64,000 bases of DNA, taken from contig JAKZZE010000009.1 of NCBI GenBank assembly GCA_024220505.1, positions 1,684,001 through 1,748,000 of the forward strand, in the 5' to 3' direction. Origin of the DNA: Rhizopus arrhizus. Lineage: Eukaryota; Mucoromycota; Mucoromycetes; Mucorales; Rhizopodaceae. Of this stretch, positions 11,756 to 23,315 are shown piece by piece. The position numbers and the translations under genes were made by a program. Every line of letters starts with the position of its first letter. Positions within the stretch are counted from its first letter, which is position 1. The notes under the pieces are model-generated. The model was not told the DNA's origin and did not search any database. It saw only the letters and a list, made by a program, of their open reading frames with translations.

Positions 11756-13090
11756 TTAATAAAAGCAACTTCTTGTACGATGAGTTGGTACAATCATTTG
11801 ATCTTGAATTTCCTTTGCTAAATCCCAAACATAGAAATCAATCAAAATAGCATTCACTTTGATCGTAGGGTCAATTTGATACATTCTTTCCTTGACTAAT
11901 TCAACTGCCCAAATAGAATTACCACGTATTTCTACTTCATCTTCTGAACCTGAAGGAAAGTATTCACGTCTTTCTAATCTTTCGATTAATTGAGGAGAAT
12001 AAGAAAGCAATCCGAGTTGATATAAGGCCTATTCTTTGTAAGTAAAGCTCTTTTGCTCAATTTTATTTATACCTGAGGTACTCTATAATCAGCAAACATC
12101 GTAATAGAATCAATATCATCAAATCGACCATAGTCTTGGCCATCAAAACAAGCCCAAAGATCAGCAATAAGTATTTGAGCTCTCTTTAAGATAAAAACTG
12201 ATTGTTGTATTAGTGTGATGAATTTTGCTTGAATAAGCTTATTACCTTTTCTATCTTTAAATTGATGAATATCTCTAAATGAAGGAAAATGATTTATGAT
12301 GATATCTAATAGAGTAGAAGCAGAATAATTTGCTTTTATTATACAATTAATAAAAGATCCATCAAATTCCTATAACAGTTTATTAACAAATGGTAATTTA
12401 AATAATAACTTACTTCACATAAAACCTTGCCAGCTTCTCTCATCACTCTTATTCTTTCATTCAACATGGGACATGTTTCCTTTGTATCTGATTTGAATAT
12501 ATCTAAAAGGTCTTGATCTGAAGCCTTGTTCGCATAATAAGAAGGTAAAGTAATAGGTATTCCATTATCCAATGCTCGATTGACAGCAGCACATAATGAC
12601 CAATAACCAGTATATGATTTTCCATCGTAATCAATCGCATATCTATCTTGATGTGGTTTACTTTTATCATCCACATCTAAATCACTCCAAAATGAGAAAT
12701 TAAGTAAATCGATCAAAAAGATCCTAAGAAAGATATGAGATGATTTAGTTATTGAACTTGAGATATACTTACCAATCTACTGTACGACAATCTGCTATCT
12801 TTGGATGTAAAGGATGTTCATTCCATGTTTTTGTACTATAACTTTTTATTTTCATGTTATCTATAATCTGTTATAAATGTAAAATGACTAAACTATTATC
12901 CGTCTTTCTAAATAGTATTTCCGTTACTGTCTTTGCTGCTCTGTCTAGATTCTCTTTTGGAATGAAGACATGTTGACTGTTCTATTGCAATCTGTCAATA
13001 ATAATAATAATAAAGTTGGTTTTCATTATTAATAAAAACCTCTGATATAAATTGAGCACTTGATAAGACTTTGTTTGTTATTGTCGGCAT
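11756..13090 (-). CDS. QNG1: queuosine salvage protein (queuosine 5'-phosphate N-glycosylase)
   Basis: The family (formerly DUF2419/C9orf64) hydrolyses queuosine monophosphate to release queuine, so that salvaged base can be put into tRNA at position 34. Seven exons (read on -) join in phase: 13090-13040, 12981-12928, 12867-12773, 12723-12414, 12369-12246, 12179-12073 and 12028-11756, giving 337 aa, the usual family length. Hallmarks are DWIFLIDLLNFSFWSD, SYTGYWSLCAAVNRALD, GIPITLPSYYA, the ADYRVPQ block, EIRGNSIWAVEL and near the end VNAILIDFYVWDLAKE with PTHRTR. Splice sites for the second and fifth introns were chosen because other candidates put the conserved segments out of frame. The fifth intron ends in a repeated AGAG, so its acceptor is less certain. 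Confidence 0.9.
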
Positions 13091-13554
13091 ACTTGAAAAA
13101 TAAAGGAAGAAAGGCAAAAAAAAAAAAAGAGGAAACAAAAAAATTTTTTTTTAATTGCCATTTCTCTCTTTCTCTTTAATTGAATCCAGCAGTAATAATG
13201 TTTATAATAAAAACAGTATGCTTTCTTTACTTCATCTTCATTAGGTCAACAGAGAAAGGCCTGTCAAACGCAAAAAAATATTTTACCATTTAAGGGAATA
13301 TATCATTGACAGGAAACGGATGTTCAATACGCATTTTTTTTTTTTTTTGTGTATGAGAATTTTATTCGGATGCCGCATTTTTAGCTGGTCATTGTAAGAA
13401 ACATTTTTTAATAACAGGACTTAGACCCACGAACAAATAAACAAAAACGACTATAGAAATTGGAAATAGTGCCTCCAGATGAGAGACTAATCCAGCAGAA
13501 AGAACTTGACGACTTCTCTAGAGGACTTTGCTCCCATATATGCATGTTTTTATG
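13091..13554. other. intergenic between QNG1 and the transposon
   Basis: AT-rich promoter-side sequence of QNG1 with A12 and T14 homopolymers (about 13120 and 13336). No further gene or RNA was seen. It ends at the left terminal CAGTGCACCC of the transposon. Confidence 0.4.
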
Positions 13555-13854
13555 CAGTGCACCCAACAAACAATGTCACAGCCAACTAAAAACGATGTTA
13601 TCGACCAATTAAAATCTATTTCTTACTTTCAGAAGTGAAAATCGTATTTTTAGAAACAGTGTCGTGTTGCTGTACAAATCAATCCGTATGCATTTCTTAG
13701 TAGTCGAAAAATATAAATGCGGATACTGCCTTTTTTTTAGGTGCTGTGTTTTCATTATTTTACAATTTAACATGAGTACAATATTTTTATATGAAGATGG
13801 ACACAGAAATGTCGTTGATGAGAATAAGTTTATTGTTGAAACGATTGCAATTCA
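13555..13854 (+). repeat. left inverted arm (300 bp)
   Basis: Inverted copy of 14694-14993. It carries the element's terminal CAGTGC and upstream leader, and the first codons of the transposase (MSTIFLYEDGHRNVVDE...) on the plus strand, ending at TTGCAATTCA. After that point the sequence diverges from the right arm. The T8/A8 homopolymer is the same length in both arms, which argues for a recent origin. Confidence 0.9.
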
Positions 13855-13899
13855 CTAGCTAGTGACCTGTTATAGTCCCTGAGCTTATATATCAATCAG

Positions 13900-14776
13900 T
13901 CTTTCTCTTCTTCGCAGCTCTCGGGGGGGTTTTTTTTTACACCGATTGTAATCAAACCTCCAGCAGATATGGCACCCAATATGGATGTCTTGTTTGCTCT
14001 TGCTGTAGATCAGGTAACAATGACACACGTACCTTTCTGGACCAAGCTCTTGACCGTTTCATACTGATACCAAAAGCTGACTCGTCATGAAACACGCAAT
14101 TCATCAGGAAGCTCAGGTCTGTACTTTCCCATTTACAAACCCAATCGTATCGTTCCTCAATCTTTGCTGGACTGTTTCTTTCGATAGAATGGAAATCTTT
14201 TTTTTTTTTTTTTTTTTTTTTTTGTTTTTTTCAATGAAAGATTGCATAAAGTTATAAACAATGCTACGTAAAACCTTAAGATCATTGAATCGTTTCAATG
14301 CATTCTCAGTTACTTCGACAACAGTACCAGAGGGGTTAGCATCAATGAAGTTGATAATAGTCGTTTATGCTCTTCGGTTAAGATGCACTTACAATCTACT
14401 TTTTTACAGCTTCCAAAGATGCTATCAAGGCACACATTATACTGGTTAGCTCATCTCTGAGCGGTTCGAACATGAATACCTAATTGTTTGGCTGCAGCTG
14501 ATGCACTCATGCACTCATGCACTTTTCAATATTCAGATCGAAAAACCTAACCTTATCCTGGATTATATAGCGGACATATTCCCGTTTTGAATTTGCCTCC
14601 TTCATATGGATGGCTTCATCTTTTGACTTTTCTATTAATATTAAGCAGCTAAGAGAAGACTCACTGGAGGCTACATCTTTCAAGTAGCCAGTATGAATTG
14701 CAATCGTTTCAACAATAAACTTATTCTCATCAACGACATTTCTGTGTCCATCTTCATATAAAAATATTGTACTCAT
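13900..14776 (-). pseudogene. IS630/Tc1-family transposase, frameshifted and truncated
   Basis: Reading on the minus strand from ATG 14776 (MSTIFLYEDGHRN), an open frame runs to 14507. It continues in shifted frames through a helix-turn-helix segment (SAAAKQLGIHVRTAQR, about 14452-14505), then LTEEHKRLL and VTENALKRFNDLKVLRSIV, and a DDE-domain segment NCVFHDESAFGISMKRSRAW (first catalytic Asp at 14084-14086) followed by TSILGAISAGGLI. Coding resemblance stops near 13900, so the second and third acidic residues of the DDE triad are missing. A 22-T tract (14201-14222) interrupts the middle. It cannot make a working transposase. Confidence 0.8.
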
Positions 14777-14993
14777 GTTAAATTGTAAAATAATGAAAAC
14801 ACAGCACCTAAAAAAAAGGCAGTATCCGCATTTATATTTTTCGACTACTAAGAAATGCATACGGATTGATTTGTACAGCAACACGACACTGTTTCTAAAA
14901 ATACGATTTTCACTTCTGAAAGTAAGAAATAGATTTTGATTGGTCGATAACATCGTTTTTAATTGGCCGTGACATTGTTTGTTGGGTGCACTG
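14694..14993 (-). repeat. right inverted arm (300 bp)
   Basis: Partner of 13555-13854. This copy is continuous with the transposase body, so it is probably the original 5' end of the element. It includes the leader and the transposase start codon. The outer end CACTG|TA abuts a TA dinucleotide. Confidence 0.9.
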
Positions 14994-15788
14994 TACATGT
15001 GTGTGTAAGTGTAGTTACATTGGAAATATATTTTTGAAGATACACCTTTCTGACCAAATAAAGCAACAGAAAGAACCACAGCACTACGTACACGAATCCA
15101 CAATGAAAATTTACATAGTCAAAAAATGCAGAAATATTACAATTCATTATCATAATAGTTATTTTATTGCTGTAACAGTGCTTGTCTGGAGGCGGCACTA
15201 GAATAAAATCCTCATACAAAAAAAAAAGTGTGTGAGTATAGTTATATATTTATGAGATCATGGCTCACATGCTTCAATCTACTAAAGAAGTTACGCAAAT
15301 AAATATTAAAAGTGGAAAAACGTATAGACGCCTGGAAAAATGTTTTATATAAACGGAGAAATAAGGAACTCATGATACGATCTTCCGTCTTGATTTACAT
15401 TCTATCAAAGATCAAATACTTCCACATCCATCTCATAATACTTCTCTTGATCTACATGACGTCAAACAGAAAGTAGTTGAAAGTAAGTAGGATGACTAAC
15501 GTTGTATAGTAAATATATAAAATAAGGAAAATGAAACCAGTCTAGAAAAAATAAAATAGGGTTTTTGAAGTCATAAACCCTTTGGCATAGAATCACACAA
15601 ATCAAATCAGATTTTATTTGTATATAAACACCAGTTTTTTTTTTTTTCATTTCTCTCTTCTCTTCTTTTCATATACCTTTTTTTTATTCTTAATTGGCTC
15701 GCTACCTTTTTTAGTCTTGCATTGTTATTTATTATAAACATTCAACAACACTCAACAACACTTATTTTATAAAAAACATTACAAGGTC
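14994..15788. other. intergenic, presumed H+-ATPase promoter region
   Basis: No gene was recognised. The 3' part has the pyrimidine-rich tracts and TATA-like box expected upstream of a highly expressed fungal gene. The leader just before the ATG is A/C-rich (ACATTCAACAACACTCAACAA). Confidence 0.4.
15621..15627 (+). promoter_or_regulatory. TATA-like box upstream of H+-ATPase
   Basis: TATATAA lies 168 bp upstream of the ATG at 15789, followed by C/T-rich tracts that could hold the transcription start. The assignment is by position and sequence only. Confidence 0.4.
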
Positions 15789-18761
15789 ATGGCTGAAGAA
15801 CAGCAGCAACAGCAGCAACAATCTAATGCCAAAGTCTCTGGTGATTTACATCAAATCACTGTAGAAGATCTTTACGATAAAGACAAGTATGATCTCTCTA
15901 CTATGGAACAGCAGGATGTCATGCAAATCTTACAGTACGTATCTCAGATTTTCAATGCCATCTTACTAACATTCAAATAGAACTCAGCCTGAAGGTTTGA
16001 CTACAGATGAAGTCAACCGTCGTATTGAAAAATTTGGTCGAAACAAACTCGAGACAAAGGAAGTCAATCCAATTCTTCAATTCTTGGGATTTATGTGGAA
16101 TCCTCTCTCTTGGGTCATGGAAGCAGCTGCCATTGTGGCCATTGCTCTTTCCAATGGTGAAAATAGGCCTCCAGATTATCCTGATTTTATTGGTATCGTT
16201 CTCTTACTGTTTGCTAATGCGGTCATCGGTTTCATGGAAGAACGTCAAGCGGGTAATGCCGTGAAGGCACTTATGGATTCATTGGCTCCCGAATGTAAAG
16301 TCCGACGTGATGGTGAATGGAAAACCCTTGAAGCCAGTGAACTTGTACCAGGTGATATCATTAGTATCAAATTGGGTGATGTCGTTCCTGCTGACGGTCG
16401 TTTACTTCAGGTAAATTTTTTATAGCTGAAATACCCATGTTTTTAACTTTATCGTAGGCACATGGCGATGTTTCTATTGATCAAGCTGCATTAACAGGTG
16501 AATCATTACCTGTTGGTAAAGAAGCAGGCGATGAAGTCTTTTCTGGTTCTACTGTCAAACAAGGTGAGGCTGAAGCTGTCGTTATCGGAACGGGTACAAA
16601 TACCTTCTTTGGTCGTGCTGCAAAGCTTGTTGGTGATGCAGGTGATGATATCGGTCATTTGCAAAGTATCCTTGCCAAGATTGGTAATTTTTGTTTAATC
16701 ACCATTTCCATCTTTTTGGTCGTTGTTATCATTGTTCAATATGCTCGTTTCCGTTACAACTATAGACGTGGTATCGATAACATCCTTGTCTTGCTCATTG
16801 GTGGTATCCCGATCGCCATGCCTACTGTGCTTTCTGTTACCTTGGCTATTGGCGCAAAACAACTCGCTGAGCACATGGCTATCGTGACACGTATCACTGC
16901 GATTGAAGAGATGGCCGCTGTTACCATCTTGTGTTCAGACAAGACCGGTACTCTCACTTTGAACAAGTTGATCGTTGATAAACCCACGATCAAGACTTAT
17001 TCGGATGAATATGATGCGGATGCTGTCATTCAACTCTCTGCCTATGCTGCTCGTACTGAAAATCAAGATGCAATTGATTTCTGTATTGTCAATTCATTAC
17101 CTGAACCTGGTCTTGCTCGTGGTGGTATCACTGAAATGGAATTCAAACCTTTTAATCCTGTCATCAAACGTACCGAAATCACTTACAAGAGTGAGGCTGA
17201 CGGTAAAGTCTATCGTGTCACCAAGGGTATGTCACACACCGTTCTCGATCTTTGCACTCGTGATAAGACCGAGAATACGATCAAGGCACTCAATGACGAT
17301 GTTGACGAATTCGCTCGACGTGGTCTTCGCGCTCTTGCTGTGGCTATTGATGAAATCCCTTCTGGAGAAGTTGGTGCGGATGGCATCGGTTTCAAATTAG
17401 TGGGTCTCTTGCCTATCTATGATCCTCCCAGATCTGATACAAAAGAAACCATCGATCGTGCTATTGCTTTAGGTGTCCAAGTCAAGATGATCACCGGTGA
17501 TCAATTGGCCATTGCCAAAGAAACAGGTCGTCGTCTTGGTATGGGTGATAACATGTTCTTGTCCAAGACACTCAAGGAAGGTCCTCCTGCTGGTTCTGGA
17601 TATACAGATGTGGATCAAATGGTCCTTGGCGCTGATGGTTTTGCTGGTGTCTACCCTGAACACAAATATGAAATTGTTGAACGACTTCAGGCCATGGGAT
17701 ACATGGTTGCCATGACAGGTGATGGTGTGAATGATGCTCCTGCGCTCTCCAAGGCCAACGTAGGTGTCGCTGTCGCTGATGCTTCTGATGCCGCTCGTTC
17801 TGCGGCCGATATCGTTTTGACTTCCCCCGGTCTGTCTGTGATTGTGGAAGCCATCATTGGTTCTCGTCAAATTTTCCAACGTATGCGAAACTATTCGATC
17901 TATACTTGTTCAGTCACCATCCGTATCGTCGTCGGTTTCTCTATCCTTATTTGGGCCTTCCAATTTGATTTCCCTCCTTTCATGGTCTTGATCATTGCCA
18001 TGCTGAACGATGGTACGATCATGACGATCTCCAAGGATCGTGTTCGTCCTTCGCCTTACCCAGACTCTTGGAACCTGCGTGAAATCTTTTCTTATGCTAT
18101 CGTGTATGGCCTCTACTTGACCGCCTCAACCGTAGCCTTTGTCGCCGTCTGTCTTAAGACCACATTCTTTAACCGTAAATTCGGTCTTCAAACATTCAGC
18201 GATCCCAACGATTTCGTTCTTCACTCGGTTGTCTACCTTCAAGTATCTACCATCTCTCAAGGTCTAATCTTTATCACTCGTTCTCGCGGCTGGTTCTTCA
18301 CCGAACGTCCTTCCATCTTACTCGTCTGTTCATTCATTGTCGCTCAACTCGTCGCTATGTTTATCGCTGTCTATGCCAACTGGGGATTCACTCAGATCCA
18401 AGGCTGTGGTTGGGGATGGGCAGGTGTAGCCTGGGTTTGGAATTTTGTCTGGTTTGCTCCCTTGGACTTGCTTAAATTTGGTATGCAGTACTTTTTCAAA
18501 CCCAAACAAAGCCATGATCCCGAAGAGGTCAAGGCTGCTGCCAGTCGTCGTGCCTCTGCTGTCTCGGGTACTTCTTCAGCTCGCTACTATGCCAATCGTA
18601 CACGATCGCTCAAGTCTATGGAACGACCTCAGAATTTCACACACAAGTTGCTGGGCAAGTCTGGAAAGAGAATGGATCCCAAAGAGATGCGTCGATTGTC
18701 TTCTGTCCAGGCGAGCCATGCTGGTAGAGTATTGAGTGCTGGAGGAAACAATCAGGCATAA
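15789..18761 (+). CDS. PMA1: plasma-membrane H+-ATPase (P3A-type)
   Basis: This electrogenic proton pump hydrolyses ATP to export H+ and energises nutrient uptake. Three exons, 15789-15934, 15981-16410 and 16458-18761, give 959 aa. The start is the first ATG of the frame, with a Gln-run N-terminus. Visible landmarks are TGES in the actuator domain (205-208), CSDKTGTLT with the phosphorylated Asp353, [31 protein letters not shown], and the membrane segments around [13 protein letters not shown] and after 17880. The C-terminal ~60 residues are basic and Ser-rich ([10 protein letters not shown]), matching the position of the autoinhibitory regulatory tail of fungal pumps; phosphorylation control is inferred. 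The reading frame is clean. It converges with chitin synthase, with 213 bp between stop codons. Confidence 0.97.
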
Positions 18762-18974
18762 ATACATTAGAATTTTTTTATTAATCTATGTTTACACTTT
18801 AAAATTGCTTTCCATTAATAAAGGCAGTGTTTTTTATTATAAAGTACAATAGATGTAAAAAAAAAGAAAAAGAAAATGTGTGTGTAGGATCTAATAATAA
18901 AAAATGGGCTCTTTTTTTTATATATGCAATGTGTATACAATTACAATAAGGTATGATGGTATATTGCAACAGAT

Positions 18975-21700
18975 TTAACCTGTAAAGATCTTCATGAACA
19001 AATAAAGTACACAGCCTACAAAACGAACAGCAGAAAGACCAGCAACAGACCAAAGGATAAAGGAAAGATAGACTGTGGATCGTTTCTCATAGCTACCAAA
19101 CCAATTCCAAACCTCTTGGCCATTCAAGATGATGGTAACCAGCAGTAAATTAGAAATAATCCAGCATGTGACAAGTGTGGTTCTGAAGGACTTGTAATAA
19201 TCTTCTTGCTTTGTCTTTGCATCACGTTTAGTGACCTCAGGCATAGGGGCCACCTTGAGTTCCATACAGGCTTCTTCATACTGCTCGTTCAAGTCCTTTT
19301 GTTCTGTAGGCAAGTCCACTTCGACTTCGTGCACACCATCTTTACCCTTGGATGATTTAACGACACCAAGATCGGTTGAGACACTGTTGTCACCCTTGGT
19401 ACCCCAAGAGACATCGTGTGTGTTACAAAAAGCATAGATGTTGAGTACGTTGATGTAGCTTGGAGACATGAAAGTGTATGGAATCAGACTAGTAAAGATA
19501 TGCCAGGGGTCCAAAAAGAGACAACTGGAGACGAGATACATGATATAAGTGGAGCAGACGGAGATGATGACATCACGAAAGGTGCTCTGCTGAATCAAGG
19601 CCAAGAAACGTGCGTCCGTGTTGGACTCGGCGGTATCGACAGCAGCGATAACACCTTGGACTGTGATCCAGGCTGTACAGAAGAGAACGTAACCCATGAG
19701 GATAGCAAAGAAGACGATGATCATAAAATAAGCCCATTTATAACCTTGAGGACGGTTACCCATGGCAATGATAAATTGAATGATGAGCAGCAAGACATAG
19801 ACATAATTGAGTACGGTATGAATTACACCAGCAGCATTAGTGGAGAAAGGCGGGTTGGGCACGGATTCAATAGAGGTGGTCATGATGTAAAAGACAAGAT
19901 AGAAGTTACCGATACCAAACCAAGAAAAGATCAAGTTATAGGTCTGGTAGATATCTTCAAACATAAACATCAAACAGCGCAAGATGTTGTGATCCGAGCC
20001 CCAGACCTTCATCCAGTGAACGAGGGCATAGACACCTGCAAAGAATGAACCGTTTAACCAACGACGACGCTGAGAGATAAATTCAGCCACAGTGTCAGGT
20101 ACATCCGTCTCACCATAAGCATTGGAACAGTAATGCAAGACCCAAGCAGCATCCTTCTTGGCCACAAGCTCATAACACAAGATACGATCCTCAGCCAGAT
20201 ACATATTGGCCGTGAAGATGTCAGCATCTGCGCCATGCATCTTTTCACCCAAAAAGTATTTTTCAAGGGGTCCGTGACCGTGAATGTCGTTTTGTAAAGC
20301 GGTATAACGATAAGCAGAGAAAGCACCGGGCAAGACAGAGATATGACCAAAGACTGATTCAAGTGGTTTATCCAAAATATTGGACATTTGTATTCAAAAT
20401 TTTGAGAAGCAACGAGAGGATTCAGCAAATGAACACCACCTGGACCCAACATGGCCTTAATTTCACCACATGCACCGGCTACGTTCTTGTTGATGTCAAA
20501 GCATTTCCAAAGATGATAAATCGAGCGTCCACCAGGCTTTGTACCTACATCGATCAAGACACATACATTGGGTTTCAAAAGAGGGCCAAAAGCTTGAAAA
20601 AACCAACGGTGAGAGTTGATTTTTTTTTGATTCTTTTCTTTAAGACAAAACAAGATTTGAACAGGTACAACTCCTTTTTCTTCTCCTCTAAAATTCATGT
20701 CTGCATCAATAGAGAGCTGAGTTGTATGCTATAGTTCCCCCCTCTTGGTTAGTTTCTAAAATCCCCTTTTGTTTTTCTTTCTGTACCTCATAAATATGTG
20801 CCGTCACTGGTTGCCCTCGACTACGTTTTTAGCCATACCTTCTTGATAGACGCCCATTGCAGCCAAGACAGAGAGTGTACGTGGGTGAATCTTGGTACGG
20901 CCATCAGAAACGACACAGACCACCACTTTTTTCCAACCTTCAGGACCCCATGTACTAGATCGGTTACGACTACAGAGATGAGAGACATTCTTCATGACAC
21001 CATTCATTGTTCTACAGAATAAAACTTCATCTTCCTAATAAAGTACAATGGTAAGTCTTTGGTCTACAGTCAACTTGATAACATACGTTATACATTGTCA
21101 ACACAATAAACAATTCAGTTTCTCTTCCCAACAGATTTTGTCTTAATTTATAATTTTGCTTTTCAAAGTCTGCAGGATCACAAGTAGCTGCTGTGTATCT
21201 CATATGGGTAAATTCATCTTTATCCTTTCTCTTGACTCTTTGCAAGTACTTTGTTGGCACAGGATTATCCAATACCAAGTTACCGCCCGTCAATTTTACC
21301 TTACGAACTAGTAGAAAGAATGAGTACAAATCATGACTCGATCTGAGCACTTACTTGTCTTGTATCTTCTTGTCTGTCTTCTTGGGCCGATACCCGTATT
21401 TTCAGGCCCTCCTCCAATCATATTTGATTTAGCATTTGTAAATCGAACTCCACTTCCATTACCATTGTTTAAAGTGACTGAGGACGCATTGGAGTTTGTA
21501 TTGACTAAGAGAGGTCTTTGGGCTTCATTATTATTGGGCGGATCAAAAAAGACATTGTCTTGAGGAGGAGCAAATGGAGAAGGATTGCTGTTGTTATTAA
21601 AAGAGACTTGCTGCATTGGATACTCTTCTCCCGTGTTTCCATAAGTTGGTCTTGAAGGTAATTTTGCAGAAGGCATTGAATTATTACTATAAGGATTCAT
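18975..21700 (-). CDS. CHS: chitin synthase (CHS1/CHS2 type) with two apparent frameshifts
   Basis: This membrane glycosyltransferase (GT2) polymerises UDP-GlcNAc into chitin. Exons on -: 21700-21355, 21307-21087, 21034-20787 and 20728-18975, about 856 aa if two missing bases are allowed for. The N-terminus is Asn/Pro-rich and disordered. The CHS N-terminal domain contains [16 protein letters not shown] and [15 protein letters not shown] sequence, and the catalytic core has [26 protein letters not shown] and [11 protein letters not shown]. About six hydrophobic segments follow, with a polar loop before the last two. Two breaks are seen. Near 20809 the frame must shift by one to reach VTAHIYE, and near 20387 it must shift again between FEYK and [14 protein letters not shown], which are contiguous in the family. 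Both lie in short homopolymers and both need +1 nt, so sequencing error and recent inactivation are both possible. Confidence 0.9.
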
Positions 21701-22334
21701 CACCTATGCTTTATTTTTTTTCTGTTATAATTTTAAAAAAAAGGAAAGATGGAATATAAAAGAAGGGAATGTGTTAATAAAGGAGAGAAAGAACAAGGTG
21801 AAAAAGAGAGAGAAAAAATAAGACAAAAAAAAATACAGTTTATTTAAATAAGAAAAAAACGTTTTCAATTAAAAGCAAGTTACACAAAATAATCTTCTGT
21901 GTGTTGTATTTTTTTATAAAAATGACTTTTATAGAAATAAATAATCACTTGCAATGTGTGCACATGTATTGTTATATTTTAAGAAACTCTTATTTATTGT
22001 GGCCAAAGCATCGTCCTTTTCATGTATTCTAACCTTTCTTTTACTTTTTATGCGTGGTTAAACGATCGTGCAAAGAAAAGCATGTTGAAAAAAAAAAAAA
22101 ATGCATTAAATTAATAGTAAATTAGCTGCTCTATTTTTTGATCCCGGTGTATAGCATATATGCCACGATCCATTCTTCGTGAAACTCTATCCAAACAGGA
22201 ACGAGAACCTCTTACTGCCTTTTCTCTTACAGTTACACACACACACTAACACTTGAAACTTTTTTTCTGCCATTGAATTTTTTTTTATCTTTTTTTTATC
22301 TTTTTTTTTTATCTTTTCTCTTTCTTCCTTGATC
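21701..22334. other. divergent promoter region (chitin synthase / UspA protein)
   Basis: These 634 bp separate the two divergent start codons. They are rich in A tracts on the chitin synthase side and CT/T tracts on the UspA side (three repeats of ATCTTTTTTTT-like sequence just before 22335). No coding sequence was seen. Confidence 0.4.
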
Positions 22335-23315
22335 ATGTCTACATTAACCAGACCAAGTTATGTTCGAGGTGTCTCTTTTGATACAATGACAGATCAAGAT
22401 CAACCTGATTATTCTCTGACGTTAAGAGGAAAGACAAAGGGTTATCAACGTACTAGACGTAGTCGTACTTTTATGGTTGCTACTGATTTATCAAATAATG
22501 GTGATTATGCTTTAGATTATACTTTAGAAGTAAGCTGATTAAATTATAAAGAGATGTGTACTAATACAAAGCAATAGAATCTCATGGATGATGGAGATGA
22601 GATCATTGTATTGCGTGTATCTACAATAGATTTAAGTGGTAAAAAAGACTTGTTTGTTTTTTTTTTGTTTCACTCAACAGAATGCAGAAAATAGATTTTA
22701 TTTACAACAAACATTACGTAAGGAAGAATCACAATCAAAAGAAAGATCGAATGTAGTAATGAATAAGATCATGGCAGCAGGTGGACCAGACATGAGGGTG
22801 AGTTGTGAATTCATATGATAAAACGAAAGGAGCTTAAACTTATCAAGATTAGTGCAGTTATTGAGTTTGTGATTGGAAAAGTACAGGAAACGATACAAAA
22901 TATGGTAAATAATTGTAAGATTGACTGCTACTTTACTTATCTTTAATAGATTTCAACATATCAACCTTCAATGCTTGTAGTTGGCACAAGAGGTTTATCT
23001 GAACTGAAAGAAATGTTTATTAATAGCGTATCCAAATATTGTTTACAACACTCGCCTATTCCAGTTGTAGTTGTCAGACCAGAGGATAAAGTGAAGAAGC
23101 AGCAAAACAAGAAGCCAAAGAGACCTAATCCTTTGAGTAGCATGTTTCGTATGAATAGTTATTCTAGTATTTCAAGTTTAAATTCAAAAGAGTCTTCTGA
23201 AAGTGATACAGAAGAAGAACTGCCAATTGTAGAAAAGAAGATGCAAAGACTATCTGTCTTTGAAAAGATTGGTCGCAAGTCAAGGTCTCCTTCGCCTTCT
23301 AGACCAAAGAAATAA
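22335..23315 (+). CDS. UspA-domain universal stress protein
   Basis: Five short exons join in phase: 22335-22529, 22578-22638, 22688-22797, 22848-22904 and 22950-23315, giving 262 aa. The domain starts with RTFMVATDLSNNGDYALDYTLE and ends with LVVGTRGLSELKEMFINSVS and PIPVVVVRPE, the usual UspA closing strand. The nucleotide-binding pattern G-X2-G-X9-x-S is present (GTRG ... NS), suggesting the ATP-binding subgroup. A C-terminal tail of ~80 residues is Lys- then Ser-rich with SRSPSPSRPKK at the end, so it is probably disordered and phosphorylatable. The third exon start was set at AAAATAGA because the upstream AG would cause an immediate stop. Its cellular role cannot be told from sequence. 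Confidence 0.85.

Larger units (their letters stand above)
13555..14993. mobile_element. Tc1/IS630-type transposon derivative with 300-bp inverted arms
   Basis: Both ends begin with CAGTGCACCCAACAAACAAT in inverted orientation (13555 on +, 14993 on -). The right flank starts with TA, the target of Tc1/mariner-superfamily elements; the left flank reads TG. The first 300 bp and last 300 bp are inverted copies with no gaps and, by eye, three transition mismatches. The core between them encodes a broken transposase on the minus strand. Total length is 1439 bp. The coding start of the transposase lies inside both arms, so the left arm looks like an inverted duplication of the 5' end that replaced the normal 3' end, producing a foldback-like, non-autonomous derivative. 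Confidence 0.8.

Noticed and set aside
12868..12927. Alternative 21-nt intron in QNG1
   Set aside because: It would keep phase but is too short to splice; a 60-nt intron starting GTAACGG also keeps phase and gives better family sequence.
13664..13858. Separate 64-codon gene on the plus strand
   Set aside because: It is the inverted copy of the transposase N-terminus in the left arm of the foldback element and ends at the arm boundary.
17469..17879. 136-codon minus-strand open frame
   Set aside because: Shadow of the H+-ATPase exon; the conserved P-type sequence is on the plus strand.
19416..20048. 210-codon plus-strand open frame
   Set aside because: It is antisense to the conserved chitin synthase catalytic/membrane exon and shows no family motifs of its own.
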